Assembly (NCBI GenBank): GCA_036365145.1
Contig: JAEOAD010000040.1
Coordinates: 14,979,501-15,043,500, forward strand
Length of the DNA stretch: 64,000 nt
Reading direction: 5' to 3'
From: Orientallactaga sibirica
Taxonomy: Eukaryota > Chordata > Mammalia > Rodentia > Dipodidae
This document shows, piece by piece, positions 10,299-20,645 of this stretch. A model generated the notes under the pieces. The model was given only the letters and a program-made list of their open reading frames with translations, did not search any database and was not told the DNA's origin. The translations under genes were made by a program, and so were the position numbers. The first letter of the stretch is position 1, and every line of letters starts with the position of its first letter.

Positions 10299-10424
10299 TC
10301 TTTTTTTGGGATGAGGGGTTCGAAGCAGGGTGTCACTTTAGTCCAAGCTGACCTGGAATTCACGATTCTCCTACCTTAGCCTCCCAAGTGCTGGGATTAA
10401 AAGCATATGCCACCACATCCAGCT
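10299..10424 (-). mobile_element. B1 SINE with internal deletion
   Basis: Reverse B1 that passes from GACCTGGAATTCAC directly to GATTCTCCTACC, missing about 35 bp of the usual mid-section (normally TATGTAGTCTCAGG onward). Confidence 0.85.
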
Positions 10425-10604
10425 AGACAATTATCTTCTTGTGGTAGATGTGGCAGAACTAAGGAAATTATTATATTGTCCTTATTTTTCTCATTTTGCT
10501 CATGAACTAGTGGAAGATGGATTGTGTGGGCTGAAGTGTGCTAACCAGTGGGTGTGCTAGAAAGAGTATTGGTTAGGATTCAGATGCATCCGAATTTTCT
10601 TTTT

Positions 10605-10828
10605 TAGAACAATTCCTTATTTATTTTATTTATTTGACAGAGAGCGAGAGACAAAGAGGCAGAGAGAGAGAGAGAATGGATGTACCAGGGCCTTCAGCCA
10701 CTGCAGACAAACTCCAGATGCATGTGCCCACTATCTGCATCTGGTTTACATGGGTCCTGGGGAGTTGAACCTGTATCCTTTGGCTTTGCAGGCAAATGCC
10801 TCAACTGCTAAGCCATCTCCTCCAGCCC
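10605..10828 (-). mobile_element. tRNA-derived SINE, type A
   Basis: Reverse copy with an ATTT tail, (GA)n, CCAGATGCATGTGCCC and the head ending CATCTCCTCCAGCCC. With the adjacent B1 it fills a gap in the MIR. Confidence 0.92.
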
Positions 10829-10993
10829 TGATTTTTTTTTGTTGTTGTTTGTTTTTTTGAGGTAGGGTTTCACTCCAGCCCAGGCTGACCTGGAATTCAC
10901 TCTGTAGTCTCAGGGTGGCCTTGAACTCACAGTGATCCTCCTACCTCTGCCTCCCAAGTGCTGGGATTAAAGATGTGCACCACCACACCCAGC
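10829..10993 (-). mobile_element. B1 SINE
   Basis: Reverse full-length B1 abutting the preceding SINE. The pair is bounded by CATCCGAATTTT at 10587-10598 and CATCTGAATTTT at 10996-11007, a 12-bp TSD with one mismatch. Confidence 0.93.
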
Positions 10994-11040
10994 ACATCTG
11001 AATTTTAATTCTGGCTTCACCATTAGTGACTTTGGACTTT

Positions 11041-11256
11041 TAAAAAAGGATTTTTATTTATTTGTGAGGAGATAGATATATAGAGAGAGACAGAGAGAAA
11101 GGAGGAGTATGTGGGCACCAGGGCCTCCTGACACTGCAAATGAACTCCAGATGCATGCAATATTTTGTGCATCCGGCTTTATATGGGTACTGGGGATTTG
11201 AACCCAGGTCAGCAGGTTTTGAAGACAACTTTAACCACTGGACCATTTCTTCAGCC
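11041..11256 (-). mobile_element. tRNA-derived SINE
   Basis: Reverse copy inserted in the MIR, with exact 9-bp TSD ACTTTGGAC at 11030-11038 and 11259-11267. The head (ACCATTTCTTCAGCCC) is diverged. Confidence 0.9.
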
Positions 11257-11433
11257 CAACTTTGGACATTTTTTTAACCTCACTGATGCTGAGTTTCCTC
11301 ATATATAAATAGAAAATAATGAGTTAGAGATAATATAAATTACTCTGTAATACCAGTCATGGAATACTTGACATGGTAGCTATTGTCACAAGGAGTCATG
11401 GGAACTGGTTCATTCATTTATTTAGTTGTTTTA

Positions 11434-11641
11434 AAAAATTATTTGAATTTGCAAGCAGAGAGAAATAGAGAAAAGAGAAAGAGAGATAAAATGGGTGCAT
11501 CAGGGCCTCCAGCCCCTGCAAATGAACTCCAGAAACATATGCTACTTTGTGCATCTGGCCTTATGTGGGCTTTAGGGAATCGAACCCCAGTCATTAGGCT
11601 TTGCAGGTAAGTGCCTTAACCACTAAGTCATCTCGCCAGCT
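11434..11641 (-). mobile_element. tRNA-derived SINE
   Basis: Reverse copy with a GCAAGCAGAGAGAAATAGAG segment, GGGAATCGAACCCCAG and the head ending CATCTCGCCAGC. Confidence 0.88.
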
Positions 11642-11836
11642 CTTATTATTATTATTATTATTTTGAGAGAGAGATATAGGGACAAAAAATGGGCACACAA
11701 GGGCCTCCATCCACATAAAACAAACTCCAGATGAATGCGCCATCTTATGCATGTGGTTTATGTGGGTTCTGGGTAGTCAAACCTGGGTCCTTAGGCTTTG
11801 CAGGCAAGCTTAACCACTAAGCTAACTCTCCAGCCT
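11642..11836 (-). mobile_element. tRNA-derived SINE
   Basis: Reverse copy directly following the previous one. Its tail is (TTA)n (11643-11661) rather than (ATTT)n. The head ends AACTCTCCAGCC. Confidence 0.88.
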
Positions 11837-12305
11837 CTGCCCTTCTTTCGAAACCTGACCTTGAGTTGCTAACTTCCTTTTTCCCCTGCCTACAAGTTCA
11901 GCAAGTGATCTGAGCCTTGGATCAAGGCCTGATTCTAGTACCCTGAGCTCAGCCCAAGGAGTATCTAAGCACCCCCTGCCCCCGCCCACCCGCAGCACAA
12001 CCTACGTACTTGTTCCCAAATACACAGACTCCCTGACAAACCTGCCCTGCTTTAGTTCAGCTGCCCTGACCGCTGCTGTGTTGCTTGGACCTCAGCCTTC
12101 AGCCTTCCTGGTTTGCCCGCATTACTAAAAGACTCTCACCTCCTGATCTCATGCCTCCTGGTAGGTCAGAGTGTCCTTCACTTGTCATTCCTTCTCTTTC
12201 TTTGGTCCCCACCCCACTCTGCACCCCAGTGCCTGCGGAGTCAATGAATTAGTTGCTAAGTCAATGAATGCTCTCTTCTTCTAACTTTAATCACTGTTTC
12301 CATGT
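11837..12305. other. Repeat-poor stretch
   Basis: GC-balanced, C-rich unique sequence. A weak L2-like flavour at about 12060-12240 is not firm enough to call. No exon seen. Confidence 0.45.
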
Positions 12306-12310
12306 TAATG

Positions 12311-12314
12311 TCAT

Positions 12315-12353
<39 letters not shown>

Positions 12354-12564
12354 TTCATTTATTTATTATTTGTTTGTTTGCAAGCAGAGAGGGGGAAGGA
12401 AGGAGGAGGAGGAGGAGAGAGAGAATGGCCCCCAACCACTACAAATGAACTTCAGATGCATGCGCCACTGTGTGCACCTGGCTTCACGTGGATACTGGGG
12501 AATCAAACCTGGATCCTTAGGCTTTACAGGCAAACACTTTAACCACGAATCCATCTCTCCAGAC
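12311..12564 (-). mobile_element. tRNA-derived SINE with long (ATTT)n tail
   Basis: Reverse SINE with about 12 ATTT units at 12314-12362, a GGAGGAGGAGGAGAG run and the head ending CATCTCTCCAGAC. Confidence 0.92.
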
Positions 12565-12591
12565 TCCCTCGCTTTTAAAAATCACTATCCA

Positions 12592-12800
12592 TGGGGCTGG
12601 AGAGATGGCTTAGCAGTTAAGGCGCTTGCCTGCAAAGCCTAAGGACCCAGGTTCGATTCCCCAGGACCCACGTTAGCTAGATGCACAAAGGGGCGCATGC
12701 ATCTGGAGTTTGTTTGCAGTGGCTGGAGAGGCTTAGGCCAGCCCATTCTCTCTCTGTGTCTCCCTCTTTCTCTGTCAAATAAATAAATAAAATACGTTCA
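12592..12800 (+). mobile_element. tRNA-derived SINE, type A
   Basis: Well-preserved forward copy: GCTGGAGAGATGGCTTAGC, box B GGTTCGATTCCCC, CT tract, AAATAAATAAAT tail. An 18-bp TSD with two mismatches lies at 12577-12594 and 12801-12818. Confidence 0.95.
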
Positions 12801-12818
12801 AAAAATCACAATCTATGG

Positions 12819-12910
12819 TTTCATTTCCCAACAAGAAAGTAAATGCCACAAAAACAAGGATCTTGCCAGTCTTTTCATGGGCTTGTCCCCAGCAAAAGCT
12901 TAGTGGGTGA
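12819..12910 (+). mobile_element. LINE-2 3' end fragment
   Basis: The phrase order AAACAAGGATCTTGCC, then TGTCCCCAGCAAAAGC matches the terminal part of mammalian L2. Short and old. Confidence 0.45.
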
Positions 12911-14395
12911 GTGACACTATACCAAAGACATGGCTTCCATTGGGTAACACTGGCCAAGTTAGAGCCGCTGAGTGGGAAGAGCCCCGTTGCATCTCACAGA
13001 GGAAGGATGCTCCTCAGGACAGACTCTTCGTACCTTTTCCCTGGGCTCTGCTGCTCAGGACACAGACTCCGGAGGTCTGCCAAAGAGGCACTGTTTTGGG
13101 TCAGTGGCAAAATCATTAACGTCCTGTTGTGTCCCTGTGACCTCCTCTCTGCACCCCCACCTCTTCTCTTAGAGGTGGGGAGTTCAGAAGGGCTAGAAGC
13201 AGCTGCCCCACACTACACACATCCCCCCAAAGCTGTGACTTCATTTGTTTAATTCATTTCAACCACCTCTCTTGTAACTGGCTGTTTACAACCCATCAAT
13301 ACCATAGCAATGACCTGTGGGGTTAAGAGGAAAGTAATGGCGTGTCATTGAGGAGGCTGCTTTCCCAGGTCGGACATCCCACCCTGCCTCCAGCCTTGGC
13401 TTGGGTGGGTTGTTGGGGGAGATGTGGTTTATATTAGTGACCTGAAGAAAGTTCATGGCCCCCCTGGGAAGAGTGCGTCCATGAAATGGCAGAGTGATTA
13501 ATGGTTTGTTTACAGCACTGACATCCAGCCTGTCAGGACCCTTCAGAGGCCTTTGATGTAAAACACACCGAGAGAGACACACGTTGGGTCCTCTACATCT
13601 CCTGGGAGGATAGAAATCAGAAATGAAGAATGGCGGGCCAAATCTCTGAATGTTGGGCTTCAGGAATCTGAATGGTGAAAACAGATAAGGGCCAGTGATT
13701 GGGGGGCGGGAGGAGGGGCTGAGGGGAACTCAGAAGATGGGCACTGCTCAGCAGGACGCCCCTGTTGTCTTTCTCATTTCTCTCTCTCTGCTTCTCTCTC
13801 TCTCTCTCATCTTCTTTATCACTCAGGCTCTACTTTGATCATTCCAATCTCACACACTGATGATTTCACAAGGAACGACTGTTACCAGGAGTGACATCAC
13901 AGACATCGTATTTCTGTGGGACCATGGGTGGGCAGTGGTTAAGCCACCACACAGAATCCTGAATGATAATTTAAAGCACTCCGACATCTGTTTGAAGGCG
14001 CTATGTTTCTTTAAGAGAACAGTCAAAACCAAAGCGATTCCCAGTTGCCCAGGGACAAGGGCTAGAGCTTGCAAACAGGCAGCCTTGTGGGCTGAATCCA
14101 GCCTACAGCTGTATTTTGTTTGGCTGCAGAGAGCTGCAAAACTCCCAGAGTTTAACGCTAAGATTTCGATTTCGCATAAAAGTTTGAATTCCTATCTTTT
14201 TTAAAAAAAGCCAAAACACAACAAAAACAGAGATCTGAAGGTGCTGAGCCGTGTTCCCTCAAAACCATGGGAGCTGACAAAATGCTAGAGCTTTCAAGTG
14301 AGGCCAGGCCTGTGTCTACTGTCCCCATGGAACAATAGCTCTGTGTGCATTGTAATATATCCCGGAACTCAAACTGTTGTTTCATTAATCCCTAG
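12911..14395. other. Long repeat-poor block, possible regulatory DNA
   Basis: Almost 1.5 kb without a young repeat, which is unusual in this window. Within 13280-13600 are TGTTTAC (forkhead-like) at 13283-13289 and 13507-13513, TGTGGGGTT (Runx-like) at 13316-13324 and GATTAATGG (homeodomain-like) near 13496. A (CT)n run is at 13782-13809. About 13980-14180 looks like an unclassified ancient repeat. ORFs up to 114 codons have no recognisable domain. Confidence 0.4.
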
Positions 14396-14407
14396 TGTAC
14401 GTCATGC

Positions 14408-15118
14408 ATTCTTTTTTAAATTAATTAATTAATTAATTTTTATTGACAACTTCCTTAACTGTAGACAATATCCCATGGTACTTCTCTCCCTCCCCCCACT
14501 TTCCCCTTTGAAACTTCACTCTCCATCATATCCCCTCCCCCTCTCAGTCTCTTTTCATTTTGATGTCATCATCTTTTCCTTCTATTATGATGGTCTTATG
14601 TAGGTAGTGTCAGACACTGTGAGGTCATGGATATCCAGGCCATTTTGTGTCTGGAGGAGCATGTTGTAAGGAGTCCTACCCTTCCTTTGGCTCTTACATT
14701 CTTTCCACCACCTCTTTTGCAATGGACCCTGAGCCTTGGAAAGTGTGTTAGAGATGTTTCAGTGCTGAGCACTCCTCTGTCCCTTCTTCTCAGCACCACG
14801 GTGCCTTCTGAATCATCCCAAGGTCGCCACCATCTGAAACAAGAAGCTTCTTTAACCAAAAGTGAGAGTAGCATTAATATATGGGTATGGACATTAAGAG
14901 GAGTTCTTACTGGGCAGTTTGCTGAGCATAATATATACATTTAGCCATATACCAGCAGACATTACACCCCTAAGGCTCATACTACCCCTGTTGTAGGTTT
15001 TCAGTATCAGGGATGTATTCCCTCCCATGGAGTGGGCCTCTGGTCCGATTAGAGAGCGGTTGCTTTCCCCCATAACAGACATGCCACTATTGCACCCATT
15101 GGCTCATTGGGCCTGGCT
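14408..15118 (-). mobile_element. LINE-1 3' end, copy 2
   Basis: Same 3' terminus as copy 1 (TTTTTATTGACAACTTCC at about 14437-14454), preceded on the left by an (AATT)n run. It is truncated 5' at about 15118, after a GGGCCTGGCTG block. Non-coding. Confidence 0.68.
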
Positions 15119-15459
15119 GTGTTCTTGGTGAGTTATTTGATTCATACTCTTTGAATCAGTAAAATATGTCATTTCCCCCAGGTAAAAAGGGGATGCCCGA
15201 ACCAACCTGAGAGAGTCTGGGGATGTTCATACATTGGGTGCTCAGTGTGTCACAGGGATGCAGTCACAGTTGTGACTGTGCTTATGGAAGGTGTGGATTG
15301 AGACCTTCCCCTCAGCAAAAGCACTTTGCAGGTCTCTTATTGATTTTCAAGCTGTTATTTAAGGATCTGAGCATTTTAGAAAAGGCTTCTGCCCTTATTG
15401 CTAAAGACCCATCCAAGGTCCCGCAACATCCCGATGCAGCCTGCGTTCTGAAAATATGA
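15119..15459. other. Repeat-poor stretch
   Basis: No repeat recognised. A 78-codon ORF (15223-15459) lacks recognisable motifs and is probably chance. Confidence 0.45.
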
Positions 15460-15605
15460 AGAAGGGTGTGGTGGCCCATACCTGTGATCTCAGCACTGGT
15501 GAGGTTGAAACAGGAGGATTGCCATGAGTTCAAGGTCAGCCTGAGGTACATAGTGAATCCCAGGCCTTCATGAGCTGCTGTGTGAGACCTTGTCTAACAA
15601 CAAAC
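15460..15605 (+). mobile_element. Old B1-related SINE
   Basis: GTGTGGTGGCCCATACCTGT start, GAGTTCAAGGTCAGCCTGAG centre and GAGACCTTGTCTAACAAC end. More diverged than the other B1s. Confidence 0.7.
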
Positions 15606-15831
15606 AAATAACAGCATCCACATAAAAGCATTCTTTGATAACACATGTCTCACATATATGTCTCACATATATCCCACCTTCTACACCAAATACTTTCTTT
15701 TTCTCTTCAGAACAGGTTAGTAGTGGGCCATTCAAAAAAAACAAAACAAAAAAAAAACAAAAAAACAAAAAACCAAACAGTATGTGGCTAGGAATGAGGA
15801 CATATATGAAGACTGGAAAGACAGAAGAGAA

Positions 15832-15975
15832 AAGCTGGGCATGATGGCACATGCCTTGAATCCCAGCACTCAGGAGGCAGAGGTAAGAGGATCACTGTGA
15901 GTTCAAGACCAGCCTGAGACAACAGAGTGAATTCTAGGTCAGCCTGAGCTAGAGTGAGACCCTACCTTGAAAAAC

Positions 15976-16022
<47 letters not shown>
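15832..16022 (+). mobile_element. B1 SINE with long poly-A
   Basis: Full-length B1 (AGCTGGGCATGATGGCACAT start) with an uninterrupted A run of about 45 nt at 15977-16022. Such an unbroken tail suggests recent insertion or slippage. An older A-rich patch is at 15736-15772. Confidence 0.93.
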
Positions 16023-16024
<2 letters not shown>

Positions 16025-16045
16025 AAGACACCTTCCTACACCTTT

Positions 16046-16219
16046 GGGCTGCTATGTTTGATCTTTCTCCAGATCCCACATAAGCCAGACACACAAGTAA
16101 GGCAAGCACAAGGTCACACATGCCCAATTGGTGGCACAAGCATCTGGAGTTCCATTACAGTGGTTGAGGCCGTGGAGTGCCAATTCTTTCTCTCCCACTC
16201 TTGATCTTGCTCTCTCTAC
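16046..16219 (+). mobile_element. tRNA-derived SINE, type C, 5'-truncated
   Basis: Lacks the head. Starts near GGGCTGCTATGTTTGATC and carries the type C segment GCAAGCACAAGGTCACACAT. It ends in the CT tract before 16219. Confidence 0.8.
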
Positions 16220-16232
16220 AAAAAGAGACAAA

Positions 16233-16455
16233 TGCTGGAGAGATGGCTTGGCAGTTAAGGCACTTGCCTGGAAAGCCAAAGGACCCAGGTTCAATTTCCC
16301 AGGACCCACGTAAGCCAGATGTACAAGGTGGTGCATGCATCTGGAGTTCATTTGCAGCTGCTAAAGGTCCCAGCACACCCATTCTCTCTCCCTCCCCCCC
16401 TCTGCTTCTATCTCTCTCTCTCTCTCTCTCAAATAAATAAAATAAATAAAATTTT
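16233..16455 (+). mobile_element. tRNA-derived SINE, type A
   Basis: Forward copy inserted at the end of the type C SINE. Exact 13-bp TSD AAAAAGAGACAAA at 16220-16232 and 16456-16468. (CT)n and an (AAAT)n tail are present. Confidence 0.95.
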
Positions 16456-16547
16456 AAAAAGAGACAAAAGAGGATTCCAGTTTGTCTAGTGAGTTATGAA
16501 TGACCCTTAGTAAGACACAGGCAGGCAGGCTCAAATCTTTCTTTCTT

Positions 16548-16725
16548 AAAAAACAAGTATTTATTTATGATAGAGAGAGAGAGAGAGAGAGAGAAGGAAA
16601 GAGACAACGGGCAAGCCAAGGCCTCCTTCTTCTGCATGACTTTGTGCTTCTGGCTTTACATGGGTTCTGGGGAATAGAAACCAGACCATTAGACTTTGCA
16701 AGCAAATGCCTTTAATTGCCTATGG
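16548..16725 (-). mobile_element. tRNA-derived SINE, diverged
   Basis: Reverse copy missing part of the middle and most of the head; its last recognisable part is CAAGCAAATGCCTTTAATTGC. Confidence 0.8.
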
Positions 16726-16895
16726 TAATTTGAATCTATGGCCCCCAACAGACTCAGGTGTTTTTATTACAAAGCTTGTCTCCAGCTGTCTGGCTGGAGG
16801 AGGTATCACTGGGGGCGGATCTGTTTCCAGCCTAAAGGTATGCACAGCACTGGAGCTCTGCCTACCCTTGCTGTTTGGCTGCCAGCTTTGTTTGT
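16726..16895 (+). mobile_element. LTR-like fragment
   Basis: Diverged relative of the LTR at 6925-7273 (GGTAATTTGAATCTATGGCC start, GGGGGCGGATC centre, GCTGTTTGGCTGCCAGC). It is cut short by the next SINE. Confidence 0.4.
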
Positions 16896-16904
16896 TTTTT
16901 TCTT

Positions 16905-17107
16905 TTCTAAAAATATTTTATTTATTGGAGAGAGGGAGAGAGAGAAAGAGAGAATGCAATGGGCATGCCAGGGCCTCCAGCCACTGCAGATGAACTCCAG
17001 ATGCATGTGCCCCCTTGTGCATCTGGCTTATGTGGGACCTGGAGAATTGAACGGAGGTCCTTTGGCTTTGCAGGTAAGTGCCTTAACTGCTAAGCCATCT
17101 CTCCAGC
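16905..17107 (-). mobile_element. tRNA-derived SINE, type A
   Basis: Reverse copy with tail TATTTTATTTATTGG, CCAGATGCATGTGCCCCC and the head ending CATCTCTCCAGCC. Confidence 0.92.
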
Positions 17108-17290
17108 CTCTCTTTGCTTTCTTATGTTGTAATGTCTCTCTCATTTCTTCCTAGACCATACCCTGCAGCCTGGGAATTCAGAGGCAGAAGTACTTAGGAC
17201 AAGGTAGTGGCTGTATAGATGCAAATGATCTTGTCTGTTGACAAATTGTCACATAGATGCATTAGAATCAGGTCCACTCTAAAATGGTCA

Positions 17291-17420
17291 CCAGGGCTGG
17301 AGAAATGGGTTAGTGGTTCAGGCTCTTGTGTACAAAGCTGGAGAACCCAGGTTTGATTCCCCAGGACCCCTATAAGTCAGATGCACAAGGCTGCACATGC
17401 GTCTAGAATTTGTTTCAGCA
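17291..17420 (+). mobile_element. tRNA-derived SINE, 3'-truncated
   Basis: Forward head and body (GGGCTGGAGAAATGGG to GAATTTGTTTCAGCAC). The CT tract and tail are missing. Confidence 0.85.
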
Positions 17421-17681
17421 CATTGCTCGAATTTTGTTCTAGGTCTCTCCTATGATCACCCCTGGTAACTGTAACTCAACCATTTATAAAACTTTAAGTC
17501 CTGTTGATAGGAAAGAATTGAACCTGTCACCAGACTGCCTGGTGAGATACTTCACAATTATATGGCTCTTACTTGCAGTTGAAAGCAGTCTAACCGGTGC
17601 AAATTTAGGCACTTCATGATGTGATGGAAAATAAGATCCTAAGAGCTGCACACCCAAAAGTAGTATGGAAGAAAAAGAATT

Positions 17682-17880
17682 AAGGGCTACAGAGATGGCT
17701 TAGTGGTTAAGGTGCTTGCCTGCAAAGCTAAGGGACCCAGGTTTAATTCCCCAGGACCCCCCCCCCCATAAGCCCAATGCACAAGGTGGCACATGCATAT
17801 GAAGTTTGTTGGCAGTGACTAGAGGCCCTGACATGCCCATTCTCACTCTCTCAATCTGCCTTTAAAAAAAGAAGAAAATA
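17682..17880 (+). mobile_element. tRNA-derived SINE, type A
   Basis: Forward copy with a C9 slippage run at about 17757-17766 just after box B. The 3' tail leads directly into a B1. Confidence 0.92.
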
Positions 17881-18050
17881 AATCTGGGTGTGGTGGCACA
17901 CATCTTTAATCCCAGCACTCAGGAGGCAGAGGTAGGAGGATCACCATGAGTTTGAGGCCACCCTGAGACTACATAGTAAATTCCAGGTCAGCCTGGGCTA
18001 GAGCGAAACCCTACCTCAAAAAACACAAACAAACAAACAAACAAGCCAAA
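17881..18050 (+). mobile_element. B1 SINE
   Basis: Forward copy from TCTGGGTGTGGTGGCACACA to an (ACAA)n tail at about 18025-18045. It shares its left edge with the preceding SINE tail. Confidence 0.92.
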
Positions 18051-18055
18051 AACCC

Positions 18056-18245
18056 AACTAGCTGGTGTGGTGGCTCACACCTTTAATTCCAGCACTCAGG
18101 AGGCTGAGGTAGGAGGATCACCATGAGTTCAAGGCCACCCTTGAATTCCAGGTCAGCCTGGGCTGGAGACCCTACCTTGAAAAACCAAACCAACCAACCA
18201 ACCAAACAAACAAACAACCAACCAAACAAACAAACAAACAAAAAA
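18056..18245 (+). mobile_element. B1 SINE with (CAAA/CAAC)n tail
   Basis: Forward copy lacking about 20 bp in the centre (GGCCACCCTTGAATTCCAGG). The tail of about 60 nt is CAAC/CAAA repeats. Confidence 0.9.
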
Positions 18246-19145
18246 CCACCCCAGTGCTGAGGGTTCATTGACATTCATGTAGTCTATGGAGGGATTGTTC
18301 CTGAAGACTCCACATACTTGGGCTGCAAGGTCACTGAGAAATCCTGCTGGAGCTGAGCTGAAAATCTCCTCCATGTAGACCAGCTGACAGAAAACTGGAA
18401 AAAGCTATGGGAGAGAGAAAAATCACCAGTGAATATACTCAACAGTGGACACTGCAAGCCTTAAATTTGTCCAGCCAGGCCAAATGAGCCAACAGATGCA
18501 ACAGTGGCATGTCTGATATGGAGGAAACCAACTGCTCTCTAATTGGACTGGAGGCCCACTCCATGGGAGAGAACACATCCCTGATACTGAAAACCTACCA
18601 CAGGGGTAGTCATGAGCCCTAAGGGTGCAATATCTGCTGGTGTCTGGCTAAATGTATATACTATGCTCACCAAACTGCCTAGTAAGCACTTCTCTTAATG
18701 TCCATACCCATATATTAATGCTACTCTCACTTTTGGTTAGAGAAGCTTCTCTTTTCAGATGATGGTGACCTTGGGATGACTTAGAAGGCACCATGGTGCT
18801 GAGAAGAAGGGACAGAGGAGTGTTCAGTACTGAAATATCTCTATCACACCTTCCAAGGCTCAGGATCCATTGCAGAAGAGGTTGCGGAAAGAATGTAAGA
18901 GCCAAAGGAAGGGTAGGACTCCTTACAACGTGCTCCTCCAGACACAAATGACCTCACAGTGCCTGACACTACCAACACAAGACCATCACAATAGGAGGAA
19001 AAGATGATGACATCAAAATAAAAGAGACTGATTGAGAGGGGGAGGGGATATGATGGAGAGTGAAGTTTCAAAGGGGAAAAGTGTGTGGGGGGAGGGAAGT
19101 ACCATGGGATATTGTCTATAATTATGGAAGTTCTCAATAAAAACC
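18246..19145 (+). mobile_element. LINE-1 3' end, copy 3
   Basis: Forward-oriented copy of the six-copy family. It ends ATGGAAGTTCTCAATAAAAA at about 19124-19143 with an AATAAA signal, and its upstream part runs through GAAACCAACTGCTCTCTAAT. The 5' truncation is near 18246. Confidence 0.7.
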
Positions 19146-19684
19146 TCTATAATTCCATAATTGAAGGATGGTGAAGGTCACGGATAGAGCCTTCCCTTCC
19201 TACAATTCTGAGACTGTTATGCAGTAGAAATGCTCAGGCATCCCTCTTAGAGCTTCTCTGTAAGGAGGCCAACCCATTTCCCCACAAGCACATATCCTGG
19301 AAATGTGAGTCATACTAACGTCACGCCCTCACGGGGTGCGATGGTTTGCTATCTCCCCTCAGGAATGCAGGCCTCCTCATTTCAAGCACTTCATCTGCTG
19401 GGGCTGTTTTTGTGTTTTTTTCTTGGTCAACTGCACAGTCATCCCATTCTCCAGCCAAGGAGAAACTTGTTCAGCTTAGAACAAGCTTTGCTTTCCAACC
19501 AGGAAGGGCGTTACGGCAGACAGTCCAGCCTGACACCCTGATTCAGCCTTGCTCAGGGAAAGTCGTTCCTTGCCATCTTATTAGGATATGGGTTTGGCAG
19601 CAGGGCAAGACTTCAGTTCAGTTTGTGAAAGAACAGCGGGAAGCATGGTTGAGCCTGAGTGGGACACGGGAGCTGTGTTTTGCT
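19146..19684. other. Repeat-poor stretch
   Basis: Unique sequence. A 164-codon ORF (19346-19840) runs into two B1s and has no recognisable domain, so I do not call it a gene. Confidence 0.45.
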
Positions 19685-19790
19685 TCACTTGTTGAGGCAG
19701 GCTCTTGCTGTGTAGCCCAGGCTGGCCTTGACCTCATGATCCTCCTGAGTGCTTGGGTAACAGACGTTCACCACTACACTCTGCTGGATC
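19685..19790 (-). mobile_element. Old B1-related SINE
   Basis: Reverse fragment with GTGTAGCCCAGGCTGGCCTT and TGACCTCATGATCCTCCTGA. It is diverged and without a clear tail. Confidence 0.7.
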
Positions 19791-19796
19791 TTTTTT

Positions 19797-19955
19797 TTAC
19801 TTATTTATTTTTAGATTTTCAAGGTAGGGTCTCCCTGTAGCTCAGACCGACCTGGAATTCACTATGTAGTCTCAGGCTGGCCTTGAACTCACAGCAATCC
19901 ACCTACCTTTGCCTCCTGAGTGCTGGTATTAAAGGTGTGCGCCACCAGGCCTGGC
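19797..19955 (-). mobile_element. B1 SINE
   Basis: Reverse full-length copy with tail TACTTATTTATTTTTAGATT. It ends GCCACCAGGCCTGGCT. Confidence 0.92.
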
Positions 19956-19959
19956 TGCA

Positions 19960-20199
19960 ATTTATTTTAAAAAATATTTTACTTTTTATTTTTATGTATT
20001 TATTTGAGAGACAGAGAGAGAGATAAGTAAATAAGCAGGGAGGGGGAAAGAGAGGGAAAGAGAGAGGAAGAGAATGGGCGCACCAGGGCCTCCAGCCACT
20101 GCAAACCAACTCCAGATGCATGCATCCCCTTGTGCATTTGGGGACTCGAACCTGGCTTTGCAGGAAAGCACTTTAACCCCTAAGCCATCTCACCAGCCC
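19960..20199 (-). mobile_element. tRNA-derived SINE
   Basis: Reverse copy with a long AT-rich tail, a purine run and a shortened middle (TTTGGGGACTCGAACCTGG). The head ends CATCTCACCAGCCCC. Confidence 0.9.
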
Positions 20200-20425
20200 C
20201 GCATTTTATGTTTTAATAAATATATTATTTATTTGAGAGAGCGACACACACACACACACACAGAGAATGAATGAGTATGGGTGTCAAGGCTTCTTGCTGC
20301 TACAAACAAACTCCAGACACATGTACCACACTGTGCATCTGGCTTTATGTGGGTGCTGGGGAATTAAACCTGGGCTGGCAGGCTTTGTAAGCAGGCACCT
20401 TAACTGCTGAGCCATCTCCTCAGCG
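20200..20425 (-). mobile_element. tRNA-derived SINE
   Basis: Reverse copy with (AC)n at 20245-20262. The head ends CCATCTCCTCAGCGC and is followed by a C9 run. Confidence 0.88.
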
Positions 20426-20480
20426 CGCCCCCCCCCGTATATGTGTGTATGTGTGTCTTTATGAAAAATATATGTCATTA

Positions 20481-20645
20481 AATTTTTTTTTTTTTTTTTT
20501 GGTTTTGCGAGGTAGGGTCTCACTCTGGTCCAGGCTGACCTGGAATTAACTATGTAGTCTCAGGGTGGCCTCGAACTCACGGCGATCCTCCTACCTCTGC
20601 CTCCCGAGTGCTGGGATTAAAGGCGTGCGCCACCATGCCCGGCTT
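20481..20645 (-). mobile_element. B1 SINE, young-looking
   Basis: Reverse copy with a poly-T tail of about 20 nt. CpGs are retained at GGCGTGCGCCACC. It contains TTTTGCGAGG like the B1 at 47809, a shared diagnostic change. Confidence 0.94.

Larger units (their letters stand above)
10550..11385 (+). mobile_element. MIR interrupted twice
   Basis: MIR pieces lie at about 10555-10598, 11008-11040 and 11268-11380. Joined in order they follow MIR: GGATTCAGATGCATCC, then TCTGGCTTCACCATTAGTGA, then TTTAACCTCACTGATGC and GAGTTTCCTCATATATAAAT. The gaps are SINE insertions with TSDs. Confidence 0.75.

Noticed and set aside
12592..12660. tRNA-like sequence with box A and box B
   Set aside because: The same head recurs dozens of times with CT tract and AAAT tail; it is the SINE promoter, without a complete cloverleaf or anticodon stem.
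19346..19840. 164-codon plus-strand ORF
   Set aside because: The 3' half reads through an old B1 and a second B1; the 5' half has no recognisable domain.
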